IMG/VR virus record: IMGVR_UViG_3300024265_000083
Coordinates: 1-47,887 of that record
Direction: 5' to 3' (one strand)
From: a virus
DNA: 47,887 bases
The translations under genes were made by a program, and so were the position numbers. Position 1 is the first letter of the stretch; each line of letters opens with the position of its first letter. The notes beneath the pieces were generated by a model. That model was not told the DNA's origin. It worked only from the letters and a program-made list of their open reading frames with translations, and searched no databases. Below, one piece after another: positions 1 to 8,570 of this stretch.

Positions 1-45
1 AAGTTCGATGCAGTATGGCGTAACGCTAAGACGGATGTTTACTAA
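1..45 (+). CDS. 3' end of an unidentified upstream gene (partial)
   Basis: The first 45 bases read as 14 codons ending KTDVY and a TAA stop, directly before the AAGGAGCAG ribosome binding site of the next gene. The spacing fits the tight packing of the rest of the window, so this is probably the tail of a gene cut by the window edge. Too little is visible to name it. By position it would belong to the tail-assembly region, perhaps the major tail protein. Confidence 0.5.
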   Translation, partial: KFDAVWRNAKTDVY

Positions 46-53
46 GGAGCAGA

Positions 54-278
54 ATGGTATACAACAAAAAACAAACGCCAGTAGGTAGAATGGCTATCCC
101 TAATCGGGATGGTAAGACATCGACAGATGTATATATAGATAAGAAGGGGAGCATCATAGATGACCCTCCTAGTTGGGTAAATGAAAACAGAAAAAGGCAA
201 AGCAAAGTGGGGCGGTCGATGGTTATGACTGTCCCTGACTTGCCGTGGATGAAAAAAAAGGAGCAAAAAGATGGTTAA
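54..278 (+). CDS. Hypothetical protein upstream of tail assembly genes
   Basis: A 74-residue basic, hydrophilic protein with no membrane segment or recognised motif. The ATG follows AAGGAGCAG at a normal distance. The 3' end overlaps the next ATG by eight bases, which implies translational coupling to the tail assembly chaperone gene. Its position just before the chaperone pair and tape measure suggests a small tail or head-tail joining accessory protein, but this is inferred from order only. Confidence 0.65.
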   Translation: MVYNKKQTPVGRMAIPNRDGKTSTDVYIDKKGSIIDDPPSWVNENRKRQSKVGRSMVMTVPDLPWMKKKEQKDG

Positions 279-678
279 GTTAAGTGACATCGCAAGGGGT
301 ACGGAAGAATTAAAGCTACCGATAACTGGAATTACAGTGGTCTTCTATGACTGCCTGTTGGTTGCAGACAAGAAAAAGATAGAGAAAATCTATGCTGACG
401 CTTCGGCTTCACTTCCAAAAGACCATGACTTAAAGGGTGCTAAAGATAAAGAATTTAAAGTAGAAATCAGTTTAAAAGCTTACACAAAATCACGAGACGT
501 AACGGCTGGGCTGATTATAAAGGAATGGGACTTAACAGATGACGATGGTAAGGCATTACCGTTCTCTGAAAAGACCGTAGACCTTATTCCTGACGACGAT
601 TACAAAGCGATTAACTTAAAGATAAATGAAATCATAGGGGCAAGTTCTGTTGATGATGAAGAAAAAAAGGATGGATGA
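271..678 (+). CDS. Tail assembly chaperone, upstream part (lambda gpG-like by position)
   Basis: A 135-residue acidic protein with alternating helices and strands and no signal or membrane segment. It is assigned as the first tail assembly chaperone because it lies directly upstream of the tape measure gene and ends in a canonical -1 slippery heptamer, A AAA AAG at 663-669, in the right reading phase to continue into the next gene. In many long-tailed phages this pair makes a short product and a rarer frameshifted fusion, which together coat the tape measure protein during tail polymerisation. The sequence does not visibly resemble a particular chaperone family, so the call rests on position and the frameshift signal. 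Confidence 0.75.
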   Translation: MVKLSDIARGTEELKLPITGITVVFYDCLLVADKKKIEKIYADASASLPKDHDLKGAKDKEFKVEISLKAYTKSRDVTAGLIIKEWDLTDDDGKALPFSEKTVDLIPDDDYKAINLKINEIIGASSVDDEEKKDG

Positions 679-711
679 TTGAGCTTGTCCATGTTTTTAA
701 ATCGGACAAGC
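663..711 (+). promoter_or_regulatory. Probable -1 programmed ribosomal frameshift site
   Basis: The heptamer A AAA AAG (663-669) sits in the X XXY YYZ phase of the upstream frame, seven bases before that frame's TGA. It is followed after 13 bases by a perfect 8-bp hairpin: GCTTGTCC at 683-690 pairs with GGACAAGC at 704-711. A -1 slip leads exactly into the frame of the 675-902 gene and gives a fusion of about 210 residues. Site, frame and position before the tape measure all match the known G/GT arrangement. The spacer is longer than the usual 5-9 bases. Confidence 0.8.
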
Positions 712-902
712 CTAGAACGATACCGGAGGCGTTTGCCGAGGTAGCTTTATGCGAGCAGCTTAACTGTTTGTATACCGATTTAATGGAGCAGCCTCAGTGG
801 TGGATAGACAGAAGAATCATTTGGCTAAAGGCTCGGATTGCAGCTCAAGGAATAAAGACGGCTACAAGAGAACTTAAAGAGAATCATAATAAGGAAGAGT
901 AG
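675..902 (+). CDS. Tail assembly chaperone, frameshift extension (gpT-like by position)
   Basis: A 75-residue domain with a Trp-rich helix (QPQWWIDRRIIWLKAR), typical of the C-terminal helical region of chaperone fusions. It could start at its own ATG at 675, which overlaps the upstream TGA and has a GGATGG-like upstream sequence. More probably it is made mostly as a -1 frameshift fusion with the upstream gene. Its stop overlaps the GTG start of the tape measure gene by one base. The T part of such fusions is known to bind the tape measure and tail tube subunits. Confidence 0.7.
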   Translation: MIELVHVFKSDKPRTIPEAFAEVALCEQLNCLYTDLMEQPQWWIDRRIIWLKARIAAQGIKTATRELKENHNKEE

Positions 903-3580
903 TGGCTAACAAAAAAGTCAAAGTCGTAATATCGGCGGATGATAAATTCTCAAAAAAACTAAATAAGATGGGGAAAGAGGCTCAGCAGTTTAATAAAAAG
1001 CTGACTAAGACCGGCAAGACCATGACAAAGTTTATAACCCTTCCCATCCTAGCACTAGGGGTTGCTTCGATTAAAGCGGCCTCTGACTTTGAGAGTTCTT
1101 TCACTGGTGTCCGTAAGACTGTCAACGCTACTGAAAAAGAGTTTGCTCAGTTCTCTAGCCAGCTACGAAAGATGGCTACTCAAATCCCTATCAATGTAAA
1201 TGAATTGAACGGGATAGCCGAGGCTGCTGGTCAATTAGGAATCCAGAATGAAAACTTAATTGGATTCACGAAGGTCATGGCAAATTTAGGCGTGACGACA
1301 AATCTGTCCGCTGATGAAGCGGCGACCTCGCTGGCACGGTTTGCAAACATAACTGGATTATCGCAAAAAAAGTTTGAAAACTTAGGCTCGGCAATAGTAT
1401 CTCTTGGTAACAATTTTGCAACTACAGAAAAAGAAATCGTTGAGATGGGCTTACGGCTTGCGGGCGCTGGTACAACAATAGGACTAGCAGAAACAGACAT
1501 ACTAGGCTTATCAACTGCTATGAGTTCGGTAGGTATTAGGGCTGAGGCTGGTGGCTCCGCTTTTAGCAAAGTAATGATTGAGATAGCTAAGGCAGCAGCA
1601 AATGGTGAAAAGGGGGTCGCAGGGTTTGCTGAAGTGGCAGGTGTTTCGGCAAAGGAATTTATAGAACAGTGGAGAAGTGATCCTGCTAACGCTTTGCAAG
1701 GATTCATAAAAGGTCTTGGAGAAGTAAGCGAAGAAGGCGGGAACATGTTTTTAACCCTTGATAGTTTAGAGCTATCAGGGATAAGAGTAATAGATGTGCT
1801 AGGTAGAATGGCTAACAACAGTGAAATCTTAGCTGATGCTCTACAAATTTCAGAAACAGGGTTTAGTGAAAACAAAGCATTAGCAGAAGAAGCAGCGTTA
1901 CGATATAAAACATTCGCATCACAGGTGAAATTACTTACAGGAGAATTAAGAGATTTAGCCATTGATATAGGCCAAACATTGTTGCCTCCCATAAAAAGCA
2001 CGATGAAAAGCATGAAGTCACTCACAAAAGTAGCTAAGAGCTTATCACCTGCTAGTAAGGCAGTAGCAAAAACACTATTAGCAATAGCAGCAGCATCAGG
2101 GCCAGTAATTTTTGGGATTGGGAAAATAAGAGCTGCACAATTAGCGTTAGCAGAAAGCACAACAGCGACAACGGTGGCATTGAAAGCACAAAGATTGGTC
2201 TTGTTATCTTATGTCGCTGTTGCTGCTCAAGCCGTTACTTTAATTGAAAAATTAACGCAAAGCACCGAAGAAGCAAACGAGGAATGGAAACAATTTGATA
2301 ATTCCATGCGAGGAGTAAGCCAGGCACAAAGGCTTTGGACGGTAGCCGTAAATACTTTTATACCATCATTCATAAGACAAAAAGAAGAAGTAAAGTCAAC
2401 AACAGACGGAATAGTTGATATGGCTTTATCTATAACTGAAACTTCGATAGCTATTGAACAAGACATGACACCAGCCGTAAAAGAAAGTGCAGCAGCTTTA
2501 GAGGATTTTCAACTAGAAGCAATAGCCGCAGTTACAGGCATAGGGTTAAGCGCCGACCTTTACGATGAGATAACAAGAAGAATTATGGCAAGCAATGAAG
2601 ATCAAATAAAATCATTTGACGAAGCTAGAGAGAATTTATTTAGTTTTGCAGGCGTGTTTGCTGAAATGGTAGACCTCGTAGATCTTAGTTATGACAAACT
2701 AATAACATTACTTACAGATCGTTTAGTAGCAATGCGAGAGTGGTCAGCTAATATGCAGATAATTTCTAGCATAGTAGGCGAAGAAATGACTAAAGACCTT
2801 GAAGACCTTGGTCTAGCAGGTGCAGAACTAGTGAAAGAATTAGCCGACAATGCAGAAAAGTTAAAAGAGCCCGGTGGTTTTGTAGAACTAATGGAGGAAG
2901 GCTCAGAGTTGGCAGGCGCAGGATTTGTAAATCGGTTGGTAGAAAAGGAATCAGAAGCTGAGGAGGCAGCTAGGGTATTAGCAGAAAAAACCGCAGAAGC
3001 AGCACGAAATAAGCTTAAATTTGGCATGCGTAGAGCAGGTTTAGAAGGTGGCGAAACATTACAGACAGCGTTGAGAACTATTTTATCAAGCGAATTTCCA
3101 GGAGTAGCTTCTGCCGCAACTTCTTTAGGTAAGAGAGTTAGGGATAGAGTATTGGCAGGACTCACGGGCGTTACACCAGCAGGGCCAGCTGCCCCAGGAA
3201 CTAATTTCCCAACAGGTCCAGAACCTCCAAGTGCTGGAGTAGTAAAGGTAGGGCCAAGTACTCCAGAATTAGGGCCAGCACTTCCTCTAGGGCCTCCTCA
3301 AGCTAGAGGCGGTTTAGTAGCCCACGGTCTATTTGAACTCGGAGAAAAGGGCCGTGAACTCGTCATCCCCAACAACATATTAAGCTTCTTCCAAAAGTCA
3401 GGTATTCCAGTAGCAGGCGCTAATAATGGCGGTTCAGTAACCAACAATTCACCTATTCAAATCATAAACAACTTCGGCCCCGACTCAGTTAGAAAGGACT
3501 CCGACATCGAATCAATATCTAACAGGGTTATATCTAAACTAGGCAGGCAAAACGAGGTTTCACTAGCGGGGTTATTCTAA
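902..3580 (+). CDS. Tail tape measure protein, TP901 family
   Basis: An 892-residue protein that sets tail length and is carried inside the tail tube. The N-terminal third has the TP901/PhageMin_Tail signature (ESSFTGVRKTVNATEKEF, then Ala/Gly-rich helices with NLGVTTNLSADEAATSLAR). Hydrophobic segments lie near residues 44-60, 385-410 and 430-445, as expected for a protein ejected into the host membrane. The C-terminus has a Pro/Gly-rich stretch and then the GLVAHGLFELGEKGRELV motif common at the end of tape measures. It starts at GTG 902, overlapping the chaperone stop. At about 0.15 nm per residue it predicts a tail near 130 nm. Confidence 0.95.
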   Translation: MANKKVKVVISADDKFSKKLNKMGKEAQQFNKKLTKTGKTMTKFITLPILALGVASIKAASDFESSFTGVRKTVNATEKEFAQFSSQLRKMATQIPINVNELNGIAEAAGQLGIQNENLIGFTKVMANLGVTTNLSADEAATSLARFANITGLSQKKFENLGSAIVSLGNNFATTEKEIVEMGLRLAGAGTTIGLAETDILGLSTAMSSVGIRAEAGGSAFSKVMIEIAKAAANGEKGVAGFAEVAGVSAKEFIEQWRSDPANALQGFIKGLGEVSEEGGNMFLTLDSLELSGIRVIDVLGRMANNSEILADALQISETGFSENKALAEEAALRYKTFASQVKLLTGELRDLAIDIGQTLLPPIKSTMKSMKSLTKVAKSLSPASKAVAKTLLAIAAASGPVIFGIGKIRAAQLALAESTTATTVALKAQRLVLLSYVAVAAQAVTLIEKLTQSTEEANEEWKQFDNSMRGVSQAQRLWTVAVNTFIPSFIRQKEEVKSTTDGIVDMALSITETSIAIEQDMTPAVKESAAALEDFQLEAIAAVTGIGLSADLYDEITRRIMASNEDQIKSFDEARENLFSFAGVFAEMVDLVDLSYDKLITLLTDRLVAMREWSANMQIISSIVGEEMTKDLEDLGLAGAELVKELADNAEKLKEPGGFVELMEEGSELAGAGFVNRLVEKESEAEEAARVLAEKTAEAARNKLKFGMRRAGLEGGETLQTALRTILSSEFPGVASAATSLGKRVRDRVLAGLTGVTPAGPAAPGTNFPTGPEPPSAGVVKVGPSTPELGPALPLGPPQARGGLVAHGLFELGEKGRELVIPNNILSFFQKSGIPVAGANNGGSVTNNSPIQIINNFGPDSVRKDSDIESISNRVISKLGRQNEVSLAGLF

Positions 3581-5316
3581 TGGCACTAGACATATTCTTT
3601 AACGGCAATCCCTTACAAACTGAGGAAATAATAATAGAGCGGTTCGAGGAAAGAAGTTCTCCACCTAAGGACATACTTGATTTAGAGCTTGCTCATAAGG
3701 ACGGTAGCAGGGTAGTCAATATAACCGAGAAGCCTAAAGTTATCAGGATGGTAGGTAGTTTAATTACTCCCACTATCTCAGGGTTTCTAGGGCTTACAGA
3801 TGAGTTTAAAAAGATACTCTCGGAGCAGGAAAAGAAGTTAAAGATTATCGACCATAAAGTTATGTCGTTAGATACTGACCATGACATAGGCTCTGCTACT
3901 GGCAATATAGACGCTAACACATGGCATGCTCAAGGGATTACTCCTAAGTGGTCAGGCAACGGTTTTGATTTTAGTTTCTGGATAAGAGATAACAATAATA
4001 CGTCAAATGCTTTCATTCATCTTAGACCTGATAATGCAGACGAACCTACGAGTGGGGCTTCTCAAGACATAGAATCATTCACCTTAGATAAAGACGACTT
4101 CGGTGATTCGTTCACCAAGGTAACGCTTAACTTCAACGCTGCTCTAACGGCTGGCATAAAGTATTGGATAGTCGTAGCCACTGGCGGAACTGGCGATTGG
4201 GACGTAGAAACTGAATCAACTGGGACTTACTCGGGCGGTGCTATGTCTGTATCACCAGACGGAGGCCTTGCTTGGACTACTGGCAGTGACGATATGCAAT
4301 TCCAATTATCTGTAAATAAAGCGGAAACTAGAGAGTGGACTGCTAGTGTTCTAGGTGAAATCAAGATACCGCATGAGCATTGGAGTACAACCTATTCACC
4401 TTTTGAAGTCAGCATGTATGCAGCCGACCCATACGCAAAAGATACAGGGTTTACAACCTTCTCAGGGACTTCACTCTCAGGATTGTTTCAGGACACTGTG
4501 GTTACGTTCTCAGGCACGAAAGAGCCGCTACCCATCATAGATTATGCGATTACAACGCTAGGCGGTATAACGGGAATATCACTAACTAATCAAGTTAATA
4601 ATCAGACTATAATTGTAAGCACGGCATATAACAACGGCGATGTACTTTCTTTTGATACCGCTCAAGTGAAAACCTTTTTAAACAACTCAGAGATAATATA
4701 CTCTGGCATGTTTCCTGATTTCGCTCTCGGCTCCAACACTATCAGGTCATCATTTACAACAACGGGAACTCAGCTAATAGACCAGTCTCAAGAAGATAGG
4801 AATACTCTCTGGGGTGTAATAGGAAACACGTGGGCAGCTACGAGTTTTCAACCAGCGATTACGGGCGAAAGACCTAAGACATCAGTTTTAATAGCTGGTC
4901 ATATTGCCGTTACTAATAATATTACCGTGGAAATACAAGGGGATAGTGCTGGCGACCCTGACGGTGTAGCAATAGGAAGCATCGCCACAGTTCAAGCTGG
5001 TAGCATTTCTAACTCCTTTAGTTGGGTGGACTTTGATTATGGAACTTTCCCAAGCTTAACAAGTGGAGTGACCTATTGGATAGTCTACAAAGCGTCAGAT
5101 GTTCCAGGGCAAGACCCTAGTGATGGTTTCTACAGCATAGGCTATCAGAGCGGTACAAACCCATACGCTAACGGAGAATTTAAAACCTCTCTGAATGCTG
5201 GGGCTACTTGGCAAGTCCCTCTTAATTCTGATGGTACGTTTAGAGATTATGTAAGCGAAGCCCCACCGTCTCATACTTTTAACCAGACAATCAGCTATAA
5301 AAGGCGCTGGCGATAA
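3580..5316 (+). CDS. Distal tail protein (Dit-like) with two adhesion-type insertions
   Basis: A 578-residue protein directly after the tape measure, where the distal tail protein normally lies. The first ~100 residues (FNGNPLQTEEIIIERFEERS, then DLELAHKDGSRVV) look like a Dit N-terminal domain that forms the hub ring. Two similar beta-rich modules follow, around residues 110-245 and 400-540. Each contains a WIVxA/WIVYKAS strand and a GG/AGATW turn, resembling choice-of-anchor or carbohydrate-binding jelly-roll domains. This makes it an evolved Dit that may contact host glycan. Its stop overlaps the next start. Confidence 0.75.
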   Translation: MALDIFFNGNPLQTEEIIIERFEERSSPPKDILDLELAHKDGSRVVNITEKPKVIRMVGSLITPTISGFLGLTDEFKKILSEQEKKLKIIDHKVMSLDTDHDIGSATGNIDANTWHAQGITPKWSGNGFDFSFWIRDNNNTSNAFIHLRPDNADEPTSGASQDIESFTLDKDDFGDSFTKVTLNFNAALTAGIKYWIVVATGGTGDWDVETESTGTYSGGAMSVSPDGGLAWTTGSDDMQFQLSVNKAETREWTASVLGEIKIPHEHWSTTYSPFEVSMYAADPYAKDTGFTTFSGTSLSGLFQDTVVTFSGTKEPLPIIDYAITTLGGITGISLTNQVNNQTIIVSTAYNNGDVLSFDTAQVKTFLNNSEIIYSGMFPDFALGSNTIRSSFTTTGTQLIDQSQEDRNTLWGVIGNTWAATSFQPAITGERPKTSVLIAGHIAVTNNITVEIQGDSAGDPDGVAIGSIATVQAGSISNSFSWVDFDYGTFPSLTSGVTYWIVYKASDVPGQDPSDGFYSIGYQSGTNPYANGEFKTSLNAGATWQVPLNSDGTFRDYVSEAPPSHTFNQTISYKRRWR

Positions 5317-6488
5317 TGGCTACCAGAAAATCTTTTGAGTACAAAGTATTCGATATCAACTATACATATATAACAGCGTGGGATGACGCTACTTTCGACT
5401 CATTTAATGCGGTGCTTGATGGGGGATTAGGAAATCTAACCATAACTCTCGCTCGTAAGTTCGCAGACTTTGATGAAGGAGTAAGCGTCAAGGAATCAAA
5501 CATCGTGGAGATATGGGTTAAAGACCAAGACACGCCAGCAACTAGAATATACTCAGGCGTTATCACTGCCTATGCTCCGCTGATAGATGGCAGGCTAGAG
5601 GAAGTCGAAGTCTTTTGTTTAGGCTTTTTAAATGTTTATGCGGTTGTGCCTTATAAGAATGGAACGGCTACAACGATTGTTCAAAATAGCGTAGACCCTA
5701 CAAACATCGTTAAAGATGTAGTGGACAGAGTTTCAGCTGAATTTCCAAGTGACGCTCTCGCTACGAGGATTGCATACAACGCTACTTCAATACCTAGCAA
5801 TACTGGCACTACTGTTTCCTATACGTTCAATGCTGATATGGCACTAGAGGCTTTAATAAGGGCGCAAGATTTAGCACCCGATGGATGGCATTACTATCTA
5901 GGTGGCGACAATCTACTTCAATTTAAACAAACTGCTAGTCAGCCGAAACATCAATTCATATTCGGGCGTGACTTTAAAAAGATACAGGTCTTTAAGAATG
6001 TGGAGAACGTGAGGAACAGCTTAATATTTTGGAATGGCAGGGATAACGACGATGGTGAGTTGATATCAAAACTCTATACCGATACAGACTCAATAACCAG
6101 CTTCGGTAATCGTTGGGAGAAATCCACAGACGGCAGGGTAAAAATAGAGGGAACGGCTGACACTTTAGGAACAGCGTTTGTAAATGCGAATAAGGACTTA
6201 GATATTAGGACTACCGTAGAAATATTAGACACCTCGGTAGACGGCTCGATAGGTTACAACATCGAATCAATAATCTGTGGTGATACTTGCACCTTCTTAA
6301 ACCTTCCGTCAGCTACATCTAAAACCTTTAATTATAATATGCTAGTCGTTTCAGTTGACTATCATAAATCGTTTGTACGATTAGAGATTGAAAGCAAGAC
6401 TAATAACACAGCTAGAAATCTTGCTAGCATAAAACGGCAATTAAACAATCAAGATTACGGAGAAGGGCAACCGGCTTATACGACATGA
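5316..6488 (+). CDS. Tail hub / minor tail protein
   Basis: A 390-residue protein coupled to the distal tail gene by a one-codon overlap. The N-terminus (FDINYTYITAWDDATF) and the segment RIYSGVITAYAPLIDG resemble hub proteins that form the tail tip below Dit (gp27/Tal-like). Residues around 200-215 (WHYYLGGDNLLQFKQ) and VENVRNSLIFWNG fit the baseplate-hub fold. It is shorter than Tal proteins that carry peptidase domains, so lysis or penetration activity must be elsewhere. Function is inferred from order and these weak similarities. Confidence 0.7.
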   Translation: MATRKSFEYKVFDINYTYITAWDDATFDSFNAVLDGGLGNLTITLARKFADFDEGVSVKESNIVEIWVKDQDTPATRIYSGVITAYAPLIDGRLEEVEVFCLGFLNVYAVVPYKNGTATTIVQNSVDPTNIVKDVVDRVSAEFPSDALATRIAYNATSIPSNTGTTVSYTFNADMALEALIRAQDLAPDGWHYYLGGDNLLQFKQTASQPKHQFIFGRDFKKIQVFKNVENVRNSLIFWNGRDNDDGELISKLYTDTDSITSFGNRWEKSTDGRVKIEGTADTLGTAFVNANKDLDIRTTVEILDTSVDGSIGYNIESIICGDTCTFLNLPSATSKTFNYNMLVVSVDYHKSFVRLEIESKTNNTARNLASIKRQLNNQDYGEGQPAYTT

Positions 6489-6952
6489 GCATCATAGGAA
6501 TAAATTGCGATACGGTAGACGGACACCATGCAAGGGAAATGCTTGCTAGCACTCAAAGATGGAGCGGAGATATTGCTGACACGACAGTAGGCAGTGTCTC
6601 TAGTTTTGAGACCAACGCAGCTCTTACAGGCTCTACATGGGTTCCGGCTCAAGCAGGTAGGCTAGATGCTTTTGTAGGGTGCGAACTTGTATTGCCTGAT
6701 AGTTCAGCGCAAGTGAGAGGCAGGATAAGACTTGAGAACGTGACGGATGCAACAGATCAGTTCAGCCAGACACCTGAACAGAAAGTAACAGCTGCCGGTG
6801 ATAGCGTTTCATATTTTATTAGAAAAGATGACTTTAGCCTTATATCAGGCAAGACTTATCAATTATCTTTTCAGGTTCAACAGACTGGCTCAGTCCAAAA
6901 CGTAGGAGTATTTGAGGGAACTTTAACAGGCAGAGAGTATGCGACCGAGTAA
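6485..6952 (+). CDS. Small tail fibre-like protein
   Basis: A 155-residue protein, ATG overlapping the hub stop by four bases. The N-terminus contains CDTVDGHHAREML, close to the DTVDGYHA element seen repeatedly in phage tail fibres. The remainder looks like a beta-sandwich (QVRGRIRLENVTD, then KTYQLSFQVQQTG). It is the last gene of the tail block before the lysis genes, so a receptor-contacting tip protein is likely. No trimerisation repeat or chaperone domain was seen. Confidence 0.6.
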   Translation: MSIIGINCDTVDGHHAREMLASTQRWSGDIADTTVGSVSSFETNAALTGSTWVPAQAGRLDAFVGCELVLPDSSAQVRGRIRLENVTDATDQFSQTPEQKVTAAGDSVSYFIRKDDFSLISGKTYQLSFQVQQTGSVQNVGVFEGTLTGREYATE

Positions 6953-6979
6953 GCAATAAGAAATTAACAAAGGGGAGTA

Positions 6980-7177
6980 ATGGGAGAGGATAGACGAACG
7001 GAAGGCGAAGCATTAGTAGCCCTTCAAGTTAGAATGGACGGCTTAGAGGAATCTCAAGGAGAGATGAAAGGAACATTGAAAGAGCTTATGGATAAAGTAA
7101 ATAATCGAGTACCCGTCTGGGTCATGGTAGTGATTAGTCTTCTTGCTAGCACTACAACTTGGTTTGCTAAAGGGTAA
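6980..7177 (+). CDS. XhlA-like membrane protein of the lysis module
   Basis: A 65-residue protein with an amphipathic N-terminal coiled-coil region (ALVALQVRMDGLEESQGEMK) and one C-terminal membrane helix (VWVMVVISLLASTTTWF). This is the architecture of the haemolysin XhlA family, which works with a holin in PBSX-like lysis cassettes. It has a clear ribosome binding site (AAAGGGGAG). It sits two bases before the M23 peptidase gene, in keeping with a lysis role. Confidence 0.7.
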   Translation: MGEDRRTEGEALVALQVRMDGLEESQGEMKGTLKELMDKVNNRVPVWVMVVISLLASTTTWFAKG

Positions 7178-7179
7178 TT

Positions 7180-8010
7180 ATGATATTTCCTATTGATATA
7201 CGTTATATAAAATCATGCAAGGATACGGCTTATGCTAGCGATAATGGTGCTGATATATCCTGCCCCAAAGGTACTCCAATAGTCGCAATCGCTGATGGCA
7301 CTATTATTTATTCTGAACATGGACATGCGAAAAGCTATCCTGGCTTTGAGGCCGTTGATACAAGATATTCTATTCGATTTAAACTAGATACTCCTATTCA
7401 AGGATTTCCAGAAGTTTTTTATACACACCTGTCGAAACTTGCATTTACAGAACATAACTACGGAAGGCGAGTGAGGCAGGGCGAATATTTAGGGGAAACT
7501 GGCGTAGCGAGAGGTAATAAACACTTACATATTTCCTTGTATTATGGTCAGCAATTTATGCCTCCCTTCGTGTTAAGGGATTTTCTTTGGAAAGAAGTAT
7601 TGCCCGAACAATTAAATAAAAAGAGAGATAATAGCATCGTAGAAACGGAGGACGAGATGGCATTTAAAGAAGCGTTTGCGTTAATGGACAACCACCGCAA
7701 AGTTAATTTCAGAATAGATATTACTAACGGCTGGGGAGTGTCTAAAGAACTTTCGAGAGGCGGAAAAGAAAACGCATGGTATGAATCGAAAGCACAGACT
7801 AAACATTTCCCAGGGGGGAAACTAGAACAGATACCGCCCGATACTGACAATAGTATTCGTGTCCAAACAGTTGATGGAAAAATATTAGCTAGCTCACCTA
7901 AAAAGTTCGGACAAGTTAAGCACATAGTTGACGGAAGTATTTTCATTAAACAGTCCGGCTTACTAAATAAAAAGACCTATCTATATCTGAGCTATATATA
8001 TGAACTCTAG
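7180..8010 (+). CDS. M23-family peptidase (endolysin or tail-linked peptidase)
   Basis: A 276-residue protein. The first ~130 residues match the LytM/M23 metallopeptidase fold that cuts peptidoglycan cross-bridges: GTPIVAIADGTII follows the metal site, FYTHL has His83, and the HLHIS motif has His115 and His117. The usual metal-site H-x-G-x-D reads D-N-G-A-D (Asp21-Asp25), so the first metal-ligand His is replaced by Asp. That could change metal binding or activity. The C-terminal ~110 residues are unrecognised and may bind the wall. No signal peptide is present, so release would depend on the neighbouring holin. Confidence 0.75.
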   Translation: MIFPIDIRYIKSCKDTAYASDNGADISCPKGTPIVAIADGTIIYSEHGHAKSYPGFEAVDTRYSIRFKLDTPIQGFPEVFYTHLSKLAFTEHNYGRRVRQGEYLGETGVARGNKHLHISLYYGQQFMPPFVLRDFLWKEVLPEQLNKKRDNSIVETEDEMAFKEAFALMDNHRKVNFRIDITNGWGVSKELSRGGKENAWYESKAQTKHFPGGKLEQIPPDTDNSIRVQTVDGKILASSPKKFGQVKHIVDGSIFIKQSGLLNKKTYLYLSYIYEL

Positions 8011-8101
8011 AACTCTAGGTTTGGTGGGTGGTCGGGTCTGCTCCACTTGGCCACCCACCATTTATATAAAAATTACTGTCGATAAACCGAAGGGAGGGAA
8101 A

Positions 8102-8377
8102 ATGTTACCAGAATCATTGTTATCTCAAGCAGCCGTTTTGACTACGGCGATATGGGTTATAACTCAATTCTTGCGGAAGTTTCCCATTATCGACGAAGCT
8201 TTTGAGAAAGTCTCTGGCGAAACCGTTGCTCTCGTCGCTACTTTTGTCGTAGGTATAACGGCAATCGTCACGGGTGAATTATCGCTTACTGTTGAAACCG
8301 TAACGCTACTAATCGGCGCAAGTATTTCATCTCAAGTCGTACATGATAAAGCTCTAAATAAAATAAACGCACTGTAG
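8102..8377 (+). CDS. Holin-like membrane protein
   Basis: A 91-residue protein with two membrane segments (around AVLTTAIWVITQFL and VALVATFVVGITAIV) and a charged linker, the layout of small class II holins. The ATG at 8102 is chosen because GGGAGGG lies just upstream; the frame is open to 8000 but that would overlap the peptidase stop without a binding site. It lies between the two wall-degrading enzymes and is followed at once by a terminator, so it closes the late operon. Confidence 0.75.
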   Translation: MLPESLLSQAAVLTTAIWVITQFLRKFPIIDEAFEKVSGETVALVATFVVGITAIVTGELSLTVETVTLLIGASISSQVVHDKALNKINAL

Positions 8378-8383
8378 AATATA

Positions 8384-8415
8384 AAGGCTCGGCTAGTAAA
8401 ATAGTCGGGCTTTCT
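8384..8415 (+). terminator. Intrinsic terminator after the holin
   Basis: A 12-bp stem (8384-8395 with 8402-8413) closed by a six-base loop, with every position pairing when G-U is allowed, ending in TTT. The 155 bases from here to the next ATG hold no gene. TTGTGA near 8435 with TAGATT 16 bases on could be a weak promoter for the lytic enzyme gene, but it is not convincing. Confidence 0.7.
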
Positions 8416-8570
8416 GCTTGTAAAGTTAAACCATTGTGATACCATTTAAACCTATTAGATTAAGCTCTACGGATAGAGAGGGGTGTTTAGCTACAACCAT
8501 ATCAAGGCTATACTGTTTGATTGATAGACAAAGAACTTGCTGGTTATGACTATAAGAAAAGTGAGGAAAA

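Noticed and set aside
1231-2160. 309-codon open frame on the minus strand
   Set aside because: It lies fully antisense to the tape measure gene. Its residues are the Ser/Ala-rich composition expected from reverse-reading an Ala-rich coding strand, and it has no binding site.
2689-3165. 158-codon minus-strand frame
   Set aside because: Antisense to the tape measure; low-complexity Ser/Ala product.
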